Assembly: GCA_029319145.1 (NCBI GenBank)
Contig: CP119753.1
Span: 806,001 to 870,000 of the forward strand
Direction of reading: 5' to 3'
From: Microbacter sp. GSS18
GTDB lineage: Bacteria; Actinomycetota; Actinomycetes; Actinomycetales; Microbacteriaceae
Length of the DNA stretch: 64,000 bases
Positions 56,057-63,813 of this stretch are shown here, piece by piece (position 1 is the stretch's first letter; each line of letters opens with the position of its first letter). The position numbers and the translations under genes were made by a program. The notes beneath the pieces are model-generated. The model was given only the letters and a program-made list of their open reading frames with translations. It did not search any database and was not told the DNA's origin.

Positions 56057-57568
56057 ATGACGGATCTGACGAAGCTCAGTGCGGCGGAGCTCGCCGACAA
56101 GCTCGCCGCCGGCGAGGTCTCCAGCGTCGAGGCGACGCGGGCGCACCTCGACCGGATCGCCGATGTGGACGGCGCCGTCGGGGCGTTCCTCCACGTCAGC
56201 GACCACGCTCTGGACGTCGCGGCGGACATCGACCGCCGACGCGCCGCGGGCGAGGAGCTCGGTCCGGTCGCGGGCGTGCCACTGGCGATCAAGGACGTCC
56301 TGGTCACCACCGACATGCCGTCCACCAGCGGGTCGAAGATCCTCGAGGGCTACATGTCGCCGTTCGACGCGACGGTCGTGGCGCGATCCCGCGCGGCCGG
56401 CCTGGTGCCGCTGGGCAAGACCAACATGGACGAGTTCGCGATGGGATCCTCGACGGAGCACTCCGCGTACGGACCGACGCGCAACCCGTGGGACCTCGAC
56501 CGCATCCCCGGCGGCTCCGGCGGCGGCTCGGCGGCCGCGGTGGCGGCCTTCCAGGCGCCCCTCGCCCTCGGATCCGACACCGGCGGTTCGATCCGCCAGC
56601 CCGCGCACGTCACCGGCACCGTCGGCCTCAAGCCCACGTACGGCGGCGTGAGCCGCTACGGCGCGATCGCGCTGGCCTCGAGCCTGGATCAGGTCGGACC
56701 CGTGACGCGCACCGTCCTGGACTCCGGCCTGCTGCACGATGTCATCGGCGGGTACGACCCGCACGACTCGACGTCGCTCGCTGACGAATGGCCGTCGTTC
56801 GCCCAGGCGGCCCGCGAGGGCGCGCGGGGCGACGTCCTGAAGGGCCTCAGGATCGGCGTCATCAAGGAGCTGCCCGACGCGGGCTTCCAACCCGGAGTGT
56901 CGTCGTCGTTCCGTGCCGCCCTGGCGGCGATGGAGGCCCAGGGCGCCGAGATCGTCGAGATCAGCGCCCCCCACTTCGAGTACGGCGTCGCGGCGTACTA
57001 CCTCATCCTTCCGGCGGAGGCCTCGAGCAACCTCGCGAAATTCGACTCGGTGCGCTTCGGCATGCGGATCGACGTGCCCGGCGGCACGGTCGAGGACGTC
57101 ATGTCGGTGACCCGCGACGCCGGGTTCGGCGACGAGGTCAAGCGCCGCATCATCCTCGGGACCTATGCGCTCAGCGCCGGGTACTACGACGCGTACTACG
57201 GCTCCGCGCAGAAGGTGCGCACGCTCATCCAGCGCGACTTCGACCAGGCGTTCGCCTCGGTCGACGTCATCGCCACGCCCAGCGCCCCGACGACGGCGTT
57301 CCGCCTCGGCGAGCAGCTGGACGACCCGATGCAGATGTACCTGAACGACGTCACGACCATCCCCGCCAACCTCGCGGGCGTCCCGGGGATCTCGATCCCG
57401 TCCGGGCTCGCCGACGAGGACGGTCTGCCGGTCGGCATCCAGTTCCTCGCGCCGGCGCGCGCGGACGCCCGCCTCTACCGCGTCGGAGCGGCGCTGGAGG
57501 CTCTGCTCGTGGATTCATGGGGCGGCGGTCTGCTCGACCGCGCTCCGGCGCTGGGAGGTGCCCGCTGA
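56057..57568 (+). CDS. gatA: Asp/Glu-tRNA amidotransferase subunit A (glutaminase)
   Basis: Amidase-signature subunit that releases ammonia from glutamine. The 503 residues carry the catalytic Ser-cis-Ser-Lys set: Lys in [10 protein letters not shown] (about 79), cis-Ser in [12 protein letters not shown] (about 154) and nucleophile Ser in [11 protein letters not shown] (about 178). ATG 56057 has AGGGG 8 bases upstream. Its stop overlaps the gatB ATG by one base (TGATG). Confidence 0.97.
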   Translation: MTDLTKLSAAELADKLAAGEVSSVEATRAHLDRIADVDGAVGAFLHVSDHALDVAADIDRRRAAGEELGPVAGVPLAIKDVLVTTDMPSTSGSKILEGYMSPFDATVVARSRAAGLVPLGKTNMDEFAMGSSTEHSAYGPTRNPWDLDRIPGGSGGGSAAAVAAFQAPLALGSDTGGSIRQPAHVTGTVGLKPTYGGVSRYGAIALASSLDQVGPVTRTVLDSGLLHDVIGGYDPHDSTSLADEWPSFAQAAREGARGDVLKGLRIGVIKELPDAGFQPGVSSSFRAALAAMEAQGAEIVEISAPHFEYGVAAYYLILPAEASSNLAKFDSVRFGMRIDVPGGTVEDVMSVTRDAGFGDEVKRRIILGTYALSAGYYDAYYGSAQKVRTLIQRDFDQAFASVDVIATPSAPTTAFRLGEQLDDPMQMYLNDVTTIPANLAGVPGISIPSGLADEDGLPVGIQFLAPARADARLYRVGAALEALLVDSWGGGLLDRAPALGGAR

Positions 57569-59097
57569 TGGCCAAGGCCGACCTGATGGACTACGACAAG
57601 GCCCTCGAGCTGTTCGAGCCGGTGCTCGGCTTCGAGATCCACGTCGAGCTGAACACCGTGACGAAGATGTTCTCGGCGGCGCCGAATCCGGCACACGCCG
57701 GCCACCACGGCGCCGAGCCGAACACGCTCGTCGCGCCCGTCGACATGGGCCTGCCCGGTTCGCTGCCCGTCGTCAACGGCGAGGCGGTGCGCTCCTCGAT
57801 CAGCCTGGGCCTGGCCCTGGGATGCTCGATCGCTCCGTCGAGCCGCTTCGCGCGGAAGAACTACTTCTACCCCGACCTCGGGAAGAACTACCAGATCTCG
57901 CAGTACGACGAGCCGATCGCGTTCGAGGGCTCCGTGGAGGTCGAGATGCCCGATGGCGAGATCGTGACGGTGCCGATCGAGCGAGCCCACATGGAGGAGG
58001 ACGCCGGCAAGCTCACGCACATGGGCGGCGCCGCCGGCCGCATCCAGGGCGCCGAGTACTCCCTCGTGGACTACAACCGCGCCGGCGTCCCTCTCGTCGA
58101 GATCGTCACGAAGACCATCTTCGGGGCGGAGGGGCGCGCACCCGAGCTCGCGAAGGCATACGTGCAGACCATCCGCGACATGGTGATCTCCCTCGGCATC
58201 TCCGAGGCGCGCATGGAGCGCGGCAACCTCCGCTGCGACGCGAACGTGTCGCTGCGCCCGCGGGTCGCGCCGGGTGAGACGCCGGCGCCGCTGGGCATCC
58301 GCACCGAGACGAAGAACGTGAACTCGATGCGCTCGGTCGAGCGGGCGGTGCGCTACGAGATCCAGCGCCAGGCGGCGATCCTCGCCGCCGGTGGCACGAT
58401 CACGCAGGAGACGCGCCACTGGCACGAGGACACGGGCACGACGAGCCCGGGGCGTCCGAAGTCGGATGCCGACGACTACCGGTACTTCCCGGAGCCGGAT
58501 CTTCTCCCGGTGGAGCCGGCGGCCGAGCTGATCGAGGAGCTGCGGGCGGCGCTGCCCGAGCCGCCCGCCGCGCACCGGCGCCGCCTCAAGGCGGACTGGG
58601 GGTTCGGCGACATCGATTTCCAGGGCGTCGTGAACGGCGGCGTGCTGGCCGAGGTCGAGGCGACGATCGCGGCCGGAGCGACACCCGCCGCGGCGCGCAA
58701 GTGGTGGACCGGTGAGATCACCCGCATCGCCAACGCGTCCGAGCGCGAGCCCGTGGAACTGGTCTCGCCGGCGGACGTGGCGGCGCTGCAGGCGCTCGTC
58801 GACGCCGGCACGCTCACCGACAAGCTGGCGCGGCAGGTGCTCGAGGGTGTCGTCGCCGGTGAGGGATCGCCGCAGGAGGTCGTCGACGCGCGGGGGCTCG
58901 CGGTCGTGTCGGACGACGGCGCGCTGCTCGCGGCGATCGACGAGGCCCTGGCGGCCCAGCCCGACGTGCTCGCGAAGATCCGCGATGGCAAGGTGCAGGC
59001 CGCCGGCGCGGTCATCGGCGCCGTCATGAAGGCGATGCGCGGACAAGCCGACGCCGCCCGTGTGCGCGAGCTCATCCTGGAGCGGGCTTCGCAGTAG
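57568..59097 (+). CDS. gatB: Asp/Glu-tRNA amidotransferase subunit B
   Basis: Binds misacylated tRNA, phosphorylates the side chain and transfers ammonia from GatA. The 509 residues show [21 protein letters not shown], the conserved [44 protein letters not shown] and a C-terminal YqeY/tail domain (about 400-509). ATG overlaps the gatA stop by one base. dinB follows 62 bases downstream with its own -10. Confidence 0.97.
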   Translation: MAKADLMDYDKALELFEPVLGFEIHVELNTVTKMFSAAPNPAHAGHHGAEPNTLVAPVDMGLPGSLPVVNGEAVRSSISLGLALGCSIAPSSRFARKNYFYPDLGKNYQISQYDEPIAFEGSVEVEMPDGEIVTVPIERAHMEEDAGKLTHMGGAAGRIQGAEYSLVDYNRAGVPLVEIVTKTIFGAEGRAPELAKAYVQTIRDMVISLGISEARMERGNLRCDANVSLRPRVAPGETPAPLGIRTETKNVNSMRSVERAVRYEIQRQAAILAAGGTITQETRHWHEDTGTTSPGRPKSDADDYRYFPEPDLLPVEPAAELIEELRAALPEPPAAHRRRLKADWGFGDIDFQGVVNGGVLAEVEATIAAGATPAAARKWWTGEITRIANASEREPVELVSPADVAALQALVDAGTLTDKLARQVLEGVVAGEGSPQEVVDARGLAVVSDDGALLAAIDEALAAQPDVLAKIRDGKVQAAGAVIGAVMKAMRGQADAARVRELILERASQ

Positions 59098-59147
59098 CCG
59101 CCGTCCGGCCGGGTCGATCGTGCCTGCGGGATGTCGGCGTGGTCGGG

Positions 59148-59153
59148 GAGAAT
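59148..59153 (+). promoter_or_regulatory. -10 box for leaderless dinB
   Basis: GAGAAT ends 6 bases before the ATG at 59160 and decides the start against an in-frame codon at 59139 upstream. No SOS-box palindrome was found nearby. Confidence 0.45.
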
Positions 59154-59159
59154 CGGAAC

Positions 59160-60419
59160 ATGGGGCGCGGTGACGGATCGGGCCGGGTCGTCTCGCCCGA
59201 GGGGGCGGACGACACCGGCGCCGGCATCCTGCACGTCGACATGGATGCCTTCTACGCGGCGGTCGAGGAGCTCGACGACCCGTCGCTGCGCGGACGCGCG
59301 ATCATCGTCGGAGGCGAGGACGGACGCTCCGTCGTCTCCAGCGCCTCCTACCCGGCGCGGCGATACGGGGTCCGCTCGGCCATGCCCGTCGGCCAGGCGC
59401 TGCGGCTGTGCCCCCACGCGATCGTGGTGCCCCCGAACTTCCCGCGCTATGTCGAGGTCTCGCGGCAGGTGATGGACATCTTCCGCGATGTCACGCCGCT
59501 GGTGGAGCCGCTGTCGATCGACGAGGCCTTCCTGGACGTCCGCGGCGCGCGCCGGCTGTGGGGGAGCCCGGGAGCCATCGCCCGGGCACTGCGCGAGCGC
59601 GTCCGACGCGAGACCGGGCTCACGTGCAGCGTGGGTGCCGCGGCGACCAAGCACGTCGCCAAGATCGCCTCGACCATGAGCAAGCCGGATGGGCTGCTGA
59701 TCGTACCCGAGGCGGCCACCGCGGGCTTCCTCGCCCCGCTGTCGGTGCGGGCGCTGTGGGGGATCGGGCCGAAGGCCGCCGAGGCGCTCGAGAGCCGGGG
59801 CGTGCGCACCGTCTCGGACGTGCTGGAGACTCCGGCGGCGACCCTGGACCGCATGCTCGGGCCGGCGATGAGCGAGCGCATCCAGCAGCTCGTGCGCGGG
59901 GTCGACGCACGGCGCGTGACGCCGACGCATGTCGAGAAGAGCGTCGGGCACGAGGAGACCTTCCACACCGACATCGCGGACGCATCGGTGCTGCGCGCCG
60001 AGCTGCGTCGTCTGGCCGACCGGGTCGGCACCCGGCTGCGCGAAGGCGGATGGGAGGCCCGCACCGTCGCGATCAAGGTCCGCTACGCGGACTTCACGAC
60101 CGTCAGCCGGTCGCAGACGCTCGGAGAGGCGACCGACGTCGGCCAGCGGATCGGCGATGCGGCGCGCGAGCTGTTCGACGCGCTCGAACGGCCCCTGCCC
60201 GTGCGTCTGGTGGGCGTTCGCGCGGAGAAGCTCGCACCCGCCGGCTCGACCCCGGTCTCCCTGTGGGACGACGACGAGGACTGGCGGCGTGTGGAGGGCG
60301 CGCTCGACGACGCCCGCGCGCGCTTCGGCGGCGCCGCCGTGACGCGCGCCGCACTGCTCGGGTCGGAGCGCGGCGGCGGATCGCTGCCGTCGAACCCGCG
60401 CCCGCCGCGAACCGAGTGA
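59160..60419 (+). CDS. dinB: DNA polymerase IV (Y-family DinB)
   Basis: Error-prone lesion-bypass polymerase. The 419 residues show palm-domain metal ligands in ILHVDMDAFYAAVEEL and LSIDEAFLDVRG, the steric gate Tyr/Phe region VSSASYPARRYGVRSAMPVGQALRLCP, SCSVGAAATKHVAKIASTMSKPDGLL-type helix-hairpin-helix (GIGPKAAEALESRG), and a little-finger domain. ATG 59160 lies 6 bases after a GAGAAT box. No beta-clamp peptide is obvious at the C-terminus, which is rich in Gly, Ser and Pro. Confidence 0.94.
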   Translation: MGRGDGSGRVVSPEGADDTGAGILHVDMDAFYAAVEELDDPSLRGRAIIVGGEDGRSVVSSASYPARRYGVRSAMPVGQALRLCPHAIVVPPNFPRYVEVSRQVMDIFRDVTPLVEPLSIDEAFLDVRGARRLWGSPGAIARALRERVRRETGLTCSVGAAATKHVAKIASTMSKPDGLLIVPEAATAGFLAPLSVRALWGIGPKAAEALESRGVRTVSDVLETPAATLDRMLGPAMSERIQQLVRGVDARRVTPTHVEKSVGHEETFHTDIADASVLRAELRRLADRVGTRLREGGWEARTVAIKVRYADFTTVSRSQTLGEATDVGQRIGDAARELFDALERPLPVRLVGVRAEKLAPAGSTPVSLWDDDEDWRRVEGALDDARARFGGAAVTRAALLGSERGGGSLPSNPRPPRTE

Positions 60420-60450
60420 CGCGGGACTGTGCAGGCGATGAGCGCACCGG

Positions 60451-60456
60451 TAGCGT
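60451..60456 (+). promoter_or_regulatory. -10 box for the leaderless 106-aa gene
   Basis: TAGCGT ends 6 bases before the ATG at 60463. Confidence 0.5.
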
Positions 60457-60462
60457 GGGCTC

Positions 60463-60783
60463 ATGCCCAACATCGCACTCGAACTCGGCAAGCAGTCCGC
60501 GACTCTCGGCGTCACGAGCGCCTACGGAGAGCAGCAGGACGTCGACGGCGTCCGCATCGTCCCCGTCGCGCTGACCTGGTCGGGGTTCGGCGGCGGCGAG
60601 GACGAGGCCGGCAACGGCGGCGGTGGCGGCGGCGGCGTGACCATCCCCGTCGGCGCCTACATCCGTCGCGGCGACGACCTCCGCTTCGAGCCGAACCTGG
60701 TGTCGCTGGTCGCCGTGGCGATCCCGTTCGTGTGGGTGGCCGGTCGCGCGCTCTCCCGTGTCATCAAGTACCTCAAGAAGTAG
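60463..60783 (+). CDS. Small protein with a Gly run and a C-terminal hydrophobic helix (106 aa)
   Basis: Function unknown. The 106-residue product opens PNIALELGKQSATLGVTSAYG, has GEDEAGNGGGGGGGVTIPVGAY in the middle (a run of seven Gly near 52-58), and ends with one hydrophobic helix (about 78-96, VSLVAVAIPFVWVAGRAL) and a basic tail KYLKK. The Gly-rich block followed by a PVG-Y motif and charged residues recalls the GerW/YtfJ sporulation family in miniature, but that is a weak resemblance. It has its own -10 box. The next gene may overlap its 3' end by 26 bases. Confidence 0.65.
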   Translation: MPNIALELGKQSATLGVTSAYGEQQDVDGVRIVPVALTWSGFGGGEDEAGNGGGGGGGVTIPVGAYIRRGDDLRFEPNLVSLVAVAIPFVWVAGRALSRVIKYLKK

Positions 60784-61351
60784 GCCGGATGCCGTCGCTG
60801 CGGCGCTCGGCCGTGCCGCCGATGTCGTGACGGCATCCGTCTCGGCCCTCGCCGCCGCGAACCCGGTCGTCATCATCGACGGGCGCAGCGGCGCCGGCAA
60901 GACCTCGCTCGTGCGCGCGCTCGTCGCCCGCTGGCCCGGCGGCGGGCGGGTCCAGACCGTCGCGCTGGATTCGCTGTACCCCGGCTGGGACGGACTGCAG
61001 GCCGGTGCCGAGACCGCGCGCGACCTCATCCTCGTGCCGCACGCGCGCGGCGAGGTCGGCGTGTGGCAGCGATGGGACTGGGAAGCGGACCGGTACAGCG
61101 AAGCGCACGCGGTCGACCCCTCGCTTCCGCTCATCGTCGAGGGCGCCGGCGCGCTCCAGCCGTCCACCTCGGGGCTGGCGGACGTGCGGGTGTGGCTGGA
61201 CTCCCCGCCGACGTCGCGTCGGCGCCGGGCGCTGGATCGCGACGGCGACGCCTACCGGCCGCACTGGGAGCGGTGGGCGGCGCAGGAGGACGAGCACGTC
61301 GAGCGCCATTCGCCCGCGTCGCTGGCCGACCACGTGCTGCCGGTGCCGTGA
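60758..61351 (+). CDS. P-loop ATP-binding protein, uridine-kinase-like
   Basis: Residues NPVVIIDGRSGAGKTSLVRALVARWP (about 36-60) hold a Walker A (GRSGAGKTS). LDSLYPGWDGLQAGAETARDLIL and WDWEADRYSEAH resemble uridine-kinase/P-loop kinase lid segments, followed by LIVEGAGALQP and a charged region SRRRRALDRDGDAYRPHWERW. No exact substrate can be assigned. The frame opens with GTG at 60758, overlapping the previous gene by 26 bases; the GTG at 60827 is an alternative giving 174 residues. Convergent with the DUF2017 gene with 15 bases between stops. Confidence 0.78.
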   Translation: MSSSTSRSRPDAVAAALGRAADVVTASVSALAAANPVVIIDGRSGAGKTSLVRALVARWPGGGRVQTVALDSLYPGWDGLQAGAETARDLILVPHARGEVGVWQRWDWEADRYSEAHAVDPSLPLIVEGAGALQPSTSGLADVRVWLDSPPTSRRRRALDRDGDAYRPHWERWAAQEDEHVERHSPASLADHVLPVP

Positions 61352-61366
61352 GGCTCCGCGCCCGCC

Positions 61367-61864
61367 TCAGTCCCGGTCGCCGGTGACGGCGGTGACGAGC
61401 CCGTCGAGGCGGTAGCCGAGCCAGTCGTAGATGCCGAAGCGCGGATCCCCGTCGACGTGGCTGTCGGCATCCGTGATCCCCAGCCGGGTGGCGAGCACGA
61501 GACGCACCGCGGCCAGTGTCCGAAGCCATGCGTGGGCCTGCTCGATGGTCAGCGCGAGCGGCACGGACTCACGCAGAGCGGGGTCTGCGGGGTCGTCGGA
61601 GATCTCGGCCGCGGGCGCGAGACCCGCCAGGACGATCGTCGCGTCGTCGCGCCGCCGCTCCAGCAGATCGTCCTGCGTGAGCGAGCGGAACTCGCGCGAC
61701 GCTTCGTCGTCGTCGCGGTAGGCGTCGGGGGTGAGGCGGCGCACGGCGGGATCGGCGGTGGCGTCAGACGCGTTCAGGATGTCCTGGAACTGGCCGATGA
61801 GACCTGTCAGGTGCGCGGCCTCGAGCCGCGTGATCTCGACGACGACGGTTTCGGGTGCGGTCAT
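61367..61864 (-). CDS. DUF2017-family protein
   Basis: A 165-residue acidic helical protein (MTAPETVVVEITRLEAAHL, FQDILN, DVEFRSLTQDDLLERR-like core, DWLGYRLDGLVTAV) matching DUF2017, a family of Actinobacteria that accompanies clpS and has unknown function. Its ATG at 61864 overlaps the clpS stop (ATGA), which supports this start and co-expression. A role as a partner or regulator of ClpS-dependent proteolysis is inferred from context only. Confidence 0.82.
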   Translation of the reverse strand: MTAPETVVVEITRLEAAHLTGLIGQFQDILNASDATADPAVRRLTPDAYRDDDEASREFRSLTQDDLLERRRDDATIVLAGLAPAAEISDDPADPALRESVPLALTIEQAHAWLRTLAAVRLVLATRLGITDADSHVDGDPRFGIYDWLGYRLDGLVTAVTGDRD

Positions 61865-62157
61865 TCGGGTGCCTGCCTCACGGTCGCCCACAGACCGTAG
61901 TCGTGCATGGCCTGGGTGTGCAATTCCATCTGCTCGCGCGCGCCCTCGGCCACAACCGCGTGGCCGTCGTGGTGCACGGCGAGCATGAGGCGTTCAGCAA
62001 CGGTGCGCGGAAACCCGAAGTAGGTCTGGAAGACGTGCGTGACGTAGCTCATGAGGTTGACCGGATCGTCCCACACCACCGTCTGCCACGGACGCTCGCG
62101 CTGCTGGAGCGCGGCCTCGTCCGTCCGTTCGCCGGTGCGCGGTGCGGCGGTGCTCAT
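61861..62157 (-). CDS. clpS: ClpS adaptor protein
   Basis: Delivers N-degron substrates to ClpAP/ClpCP. The 98 residues contain a disordered N-terminus (1-20), WQTVVWDDPVNLMSYVTHVFQTYFG and MLAVHHDGHAVVAEGAREQMELHTQAMHDYGLWATV, the ClpS core, with the conserved Asp-Asp-x-x-N pocket residue pattern. ATG at 62157 overlaps the metallopeptidase stop by ATGA. The metallopeptidase-clpS-DUF2017 run is coupled. Confidence 0.93.
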   Translation of the reverse strand: MSTAAPRTGERTDEAALQQRERPWQTVVWDDPVNLMSYVTHVFQTYFGFPRTVAERLMLAVHHDGHAVVAEGAREQMELHTQAMHDYGLWATVRQAPE

Positions 62158-62507
62158 GCCCAGCCCAGCTCGTGAAGGCGGTCGTCGTCGATGCCGTAGA
62201 AGTGGGCGATCTCGTGGACGAGGGTCGTGTGCACCTCGTCGCGGAGTTCGTCGATGTCGCCGCACCGCTCGAGGTGGGCCTCGCGATACACGATGATCCG
62301 ATCGGGCAGCTCGGCCGCGGCGCCGTACCGATCGCGCTCGGTCAGCGCCCAGCCGTCGTAGAGGCCGAGCAGATCCGTGCTGCCGTCCTCGGAGCGGTCC
62401 TCGACGACGAAGACGACGTTCTCGAGACCGTCGATCATGTCGTCGGGCAGAGCGTCGAGCTCGTCGACGACGAGCTGTTCGAACGCGTCGGCATCCATCT
62501 CAAGCAT
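62154..62507 (-). CDS. Metallopeptidase-family protein (HExxH)
   Basis: A 117-residue protein with the zinc motif HEIAHFYGIDDDRLHELGW near the C-terminus (HEIAH, third ligand probably Asp or Glu) and DRIIVYREAHLE upstream. It belongs to the short metallopeptidase family placed next to clpS in actinobacteria. The start ATG at 62507 directly follows the A of the tRNA-His CCA (62508), so no SD exists; an in-frame ATG at 62498 is an alternative. Its stop overlaps the clpS ATG. Peptidase activity is inferred from the motif. Confidence 0.85.
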   Translation of the reverse strand: MLEMDADAFEQLVVDELDALPDDMIDGLENVVFVVEDRSEDGSTDLLGLYDGWALTERDRYGAAAELPDRIIVYREAHLERCGDIDELRDEVHTTLVHEIAHFYGIDDDRLHELGWA

Positions 62508-62584
62508 TGGGGTGAGTAACGGGACTTGAACCCGCGGCCCCCTGGACCACAACCAGGTGCTCTACCGACTGAGCTATACCCACC
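62508..62584 (-). tRNA. tRNA-His (GTG)
   Basis: Cloverleaf on the minus strand: acceptor GTGGGTA pairs with TACTCAC (one G-U), anticodon stem-loop CCTGG-TTGTGGT-CCAGG with anticodon GTG, and T arm around GGTTCAAGTCC. The extra 5' G (G-1) at 62584 opposite C73 is the histidine-specific identity feature. CCA is encoded (62508-62510) and is directly followed by the metallopeptidase ATG. Located 36 bases after the orn stop. Confidence 0.95.
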
Positions 62585-62620
62585 ATGCGCCTCGCTCGCG
62601 CGGGCAACCAGAAGATTCTC

Positions 62621-63247
62621 TCACATCTCCGAGGCGAATGACGACACGACGGACGCAGCGAGGGTGCGCGCGCCGTCACTGGTCGGGCCGGGCTCGGGGA
62701 CGAAGACCGCCTGTCGGTAGTACGACAGCTCGCGGATGGATTCCAGGATGTCGGCGAGTGCGCGGTGGCCGCCGTCCTTGGCCGGCGCGTGGATGTAGGC
62801 GCGGGGGTACCAGCGGCGCGAGAGCTCCTTGATGCTCGACACGTCGACGTTGCGGTAATGGAGCCACCGGTCCACGCGGGGCATGTACTTCGCCAGGAAC
62901 ATGCGGTCGGTCCCGATGGTGTTCCCGGCCAGCGGCGCCTTGCCCTCGAGGGGCACGAAGCGCTGGATGTACTCGAGCGCCTGGAACTCGGCATCCGCAA
63001 CCGTCACGCCGTGCGGGATCTCGTCGAGGAGTCCCGAGGACTCGTGCATCTTCGTGACGAAGTCGTTCATGTTCGCCAGCGCCGACGCGTCGGGCTTGAT
63101 CACGATGTGGAATCCGGGGTCGAGCGGTCGCAGCTCGAAATCCGTCACCACGACCGCGATCTCGACGAGTTCATCGATCTCCAGATCGAGACCCGTCATC
63201 TCGCAGTCGATCCACACCAGACGATCATTGTCGGAGGACCCCACCAT
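62621..63247 (-). CDS. orn: Oligoribonuclease
   Basis: DEDDh 3'-5' exonuclease that clears 2-5-mer RNAs and pGpG. The 208 residues show Asp and Glu in LVWIDCEMTGLDLEIDELVEIAV, Asp in TIGTDRMFLAKYMPRVDRWLHYRNVDVSSIKEL and HRALADILESIRELSYYR with the His/Asp pair. I chose the ATG at 63247: TAGGAT at 63255-63260 puts transcription start at this codon, 7 bases downstream; an upstream in-frame ATG at 63256 lies inside the -10 box. It precedes tRNA-His. Confidence 0.95.
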   Translation of the reverse strand: MVGSSDNDRLVWIDCEMTGLDLEIDELVEIAVVVTDFELRPLDPGFHIVIKPDASALANMNDFVTKMHESSGLLDEIPHGVTVADAEFQALEYIQRFVPLEGKAPLAGNTIGTDRMFLAKYMPRVDRWLHYRNVDVSSIKELSRRWYPRAYIHAPAKDGGHRALADILESIRELSYYRQAVFVPEPGPTSDGARTLAASVVSSFASEM

Positions 63248-63254
63248 GGAATCC

Positions 63255-63260
63255 ATCCTA
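63255..63260 (-). promoter_or_regulatory. -10 box for leaderless orn
   Basis: TAGGAT on the minus strand ends 7 bases before the orn ATG. It lies 35 bases downstream of the 3' end of tRNA-Arg. Confidence 0.6.
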
Positions 63261-63295
63261 GTCGCGCCGGTCCGGAACCGACGGCACCCTTCCCG

Positions 63296-63368
63296 TCCCC
63301 CAGACACGATTCGAACGTGTGACCGGCGGATTAGAAGGCCGCTGCTCTATCCACTGAGCTACTGGGGG
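63296..63368 (-). tRNA. tRNA-Arg (TCT)
   Basis: Acceptor CCCCCAG pairs perfectly with CTGGGGG, discriminator A, T arm with GTTCGAATC, and anticodon stem-loop GCGGC-CTTCTAA-TCCGC with anticodon TCT. The closing pair of the anticodon stem is a C-T mismatch. CCA is not encoded. Length is 73 without CCA. Confidence 0.93.
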
Positions 63369-63376
63369 TCGCTTCC

Positions 63377-63382
63377 AGGCTA
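63377..63382 (-). promoter_or_regulatory. -10 box for tRNA-Arg
   Basis: TAGCCT on the minus strand lies 8 bases before the mature 5' end of tRNA-Arg, so the primary transcript would begin at or next to that end. Confidence 0.45.
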
Positions 63383-63470
63383 CCGGGTCGACCCGCCGCG
63401 GACGCTCTTCCCGCCATGGTCCGGGCGGCGTAGCGTGGGAGTTGCACGGGCATTCGAAGGAGGATCGCTC

Positions 63471-63683
63471 ATGAGCACGACCGAAACGCACCATGCACTC
63501 TGGGTCGCCTACGGCGCCGGCGGCGTCGTCGGGTCGATCCGCAAGGATGCCGACGGCTACACGGTCACGATGGCCGGGGCCGATGCGCCGACCGGCACCT
63601 ACCCCACGATGGACATCGCCAAGAGCTCCCTGCACGCCCACATGGCGCCGGGCAGCGACTGGCCGCAGTTCCGCGAGCACTGA
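63471..63683 (+). CDS. Conserved small protein of unknown function (70 aa)
   Basis: A 70-residue soluble protein, beginning MSTTETHHALWVAYGAGGVVG and ending GSDWPQFREH. I do not recognise an assigned domain. AAGGAGG lies 8 bases before the ATG, a full Shine-Dalgarno, and a TAGCGT box is about 40 bases upstream, so it is well translated. The HTAH-free core holds GYTVTMAGADAPTGTYPTM, an alternation of beta-strand-like segments. A hairpin terminator follows 4 bases after the stop. Confidence 0.75.
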   Translation: MSTTETHHALWVAYGAGGVVGSIRKDADGYTVTMAGADAPTGTYPTMDIAKSSLHAHMAPGSDWPQFREH

Positions 63684-63686
63684 GCC

Positions 63687-63734
63687 GCGACAGCCGCGGC
63701 GGGCCGGGCCCCCCTCCGGTCCGCCGTCTGTCGC
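63687..63734 (+). terminator. Intrinsic terminator after the 70-aa gene
   Basis: A two-part hairpin: outer stem GCGACAG/CTGTCGC (63687-63693 and 63728-63734) and inner stem GGCGGGCCGG/CCGGTCCGCC with one mismatch. It lies 4 bases past the stop. Confidence 0.7.
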
Positions 63735-63771
63735 GCGCACGGGGACCGGTGCGCGAGCCACGTGACGTGAA

Positions 63772-63794
63772 TTGGACCGGTCGGACCGGGCCAA
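63772..63794. promoter_or_regulatory. Near-perfect palindromic operator candidate
   Basis: Arms TTGGACCGGTC and GACCGGGCCAA flank a central G; 10 of 11 positions pair. It ends 8 bases before the TACAGT -10 box of the MocR-like gene and therefore covers the expected -35 region. Such sites are typical for GntR/MocR autoregulation. Confidence 0.6.
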
Positions 63795-63801
63795 AGGTCG
63801 C

Positions 63802-63807
63802 TACAGT
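63802..63807 (+). promoter_or_regulatory. -10 box for the leaderless MocR-like gene
   Basis: TACAGT ends 6 bases before the ATG at 63814. Confidence 0.55.
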
Positions 63808-63813
63808 GACCGC

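Noticed and set aside
60616..60640. GGC repeat as a phase-variable tract
   Set aside because: The tract encodes seven Gly in frame and is mixed GGC/GGT codons, not a pure homopolymer; slippage in threes would not switch the frame.
63256..63256. Upstream ATG as the orn start
   Set aside because: It falls within the TAGGAT -10 box, so it would not be on the transcript.
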